Part shown: in pieces, positions 63,689 through 64,000 of the stretch
Position numbering within the stretch: position 1 is the stretch's first letter
Layout of the letters: every line of letters begins with the position of its first letter
Origin: a virus
Strand: one strand, 5' to 3'
Virus record (IMG/VR): IMGVR_UViG_3300042430_000857
Location: 1 to 64,000 of that record
DNA: 64,000 bases
Program-made: the position numbers and the translations under genes
The notes under the pieces: generated by a model
Told to the model about the DNA's origin: nothing
Databases searched by the model: none
Seen by the model: the letters and a program-made list of their open reading frames with translations, nothing else

Positions 63689-64000
63689 GACCAATAGTAT
63701 TTTTAATGATCACTACAAAAAAGTCTGATCATTATACTGATTTGGCTATTTCAAGTTTTTTTAGATTTACTAAATTAAAATCAAATGATGTATTTTACTT
63801 GATTGATAATGATCAGATAGTTACTACTCAAAGACCAAATGTTACTGTAATTGTCAATGAACAACCAAAAAGTTTTGCCAAAAATATCAATGATATTATT
63901 AGTATATCTGATGGTAAGGATCTTATTATTCTAAACAATGATATTGTTTTTACTGAAAATTGGTTACAACCATTAACTCAACATAATAATGTTATTGTTA
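63685..64000 (+). CDS. Glycosyltransferase-like protein, GT2 family (partial, runs off the right edge)
   Basis: The frame is open from the ATG at 63685 to the window end (105 codons seen). It starts RPIVFLMITTKKSDHYTDLAI, the first strand and helix of a nucleotide-sugar domain, and later has DLIILNNDIVFTENWL, typical of the DXD region of GT2 enzymes. Its ATG overlaps the sulfotransferase stop. Only the N-terminal half is visible. Confidence 0.65.
   Translation, partial: MRPIVFLMITTKKSDHYTDLAISSFFRFTKLKSNDVFYLIDNDQIVTTQRPNVTVIVNEQPKSFAKNINDIISISDGKDLIILNNDIVFTENWLQPLTQHNNVIV

Overview
The window is a contiguous piece of a large, AT-rich, T4-like tailed phage (contractile-tail myovirus, Caudoviricetes). 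The diagnostic set is a T4-type late sigma factor (gp55), the recombination nuclease pair gp47/gp46, portal gp20, prohead core, prohead protease gp21, scaffold gp22, major capsid gp23, and baseplate proteins gp6, gp25, gp53, gp5-like and gp26-like. The flavour is that of environmental (cyanophage or pelagiphage-like) T4 relatives rather than coliphage T4: several large structural proteins, the S74 fibre chaperones and the glycosyltransferase/sulfotransferase tail end are typical of those genomes. The host cannot be named from the sequence.

Layout. 1-15349 (minus strand) is a baseplate operon, transcribed right to left: a 609-aa tube/baseplate protein, gp53, an 830-aa hub-like protein, gp5-like spike, gp25, gp6, a GIY-YIG-type homing endonuclease, and a large structural protein running off the left edge. 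15499-20224 (plus) holds gp55, gp47, gp46 and a PD-(D/E)XK nuclease; gp55 and gp47 each have a near-consensus sigma70-type promoter. 20225-20737 has no gene but many hairpins. 20738-21786 (minus) is a gp26-like baseplate/tail assembly protein with a probable programmed -1 frameshift into a 76-codon extension. 21867-33705 (plus) is the tail/head block: two paralogous tape-measure-like proteins (the first with two peptidoglycan-hydrolase domains), portal, a small protein, prohead core, protease, scaffold and capsid. 33777-36868 has an HNH endonuclease, two proteins sharing a duplicated N-terminus, and a ten-cysteine zinc-type protein. 36934-60974 is a 24-kb adhesin/fibre region with two collagen-like proteins (one of 3584 aa), three LamG-like proteins, S74 chaperone domains and Asp-box repeat proteins. 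60988 to the end has a small protein, three glycosyltransferase-type genes and a sulfotransferase.

Two promoter classes are visible. Early or middle genes carry TTGAYT-N17-TATAAT. Structural genes and homing endonucleases are preceded by GATAAATA or a close variant, which I read as this phage's version of the T4 late promoter TATAAATA, served by the gp55 encoded here. Three homing endonucleases sit directly beside gp6, gp20 and gp23, each with its own GATAAATA.

The most novel-looking material is the Gly-X-Thr collagen fibre system with adjacent sugar- and sulfate-transferring enzymes, the frameshifted gp26-like gene, the structured noncoding region beside it, and the tape-measure protein carrying two cell-wall hydrolase domains.
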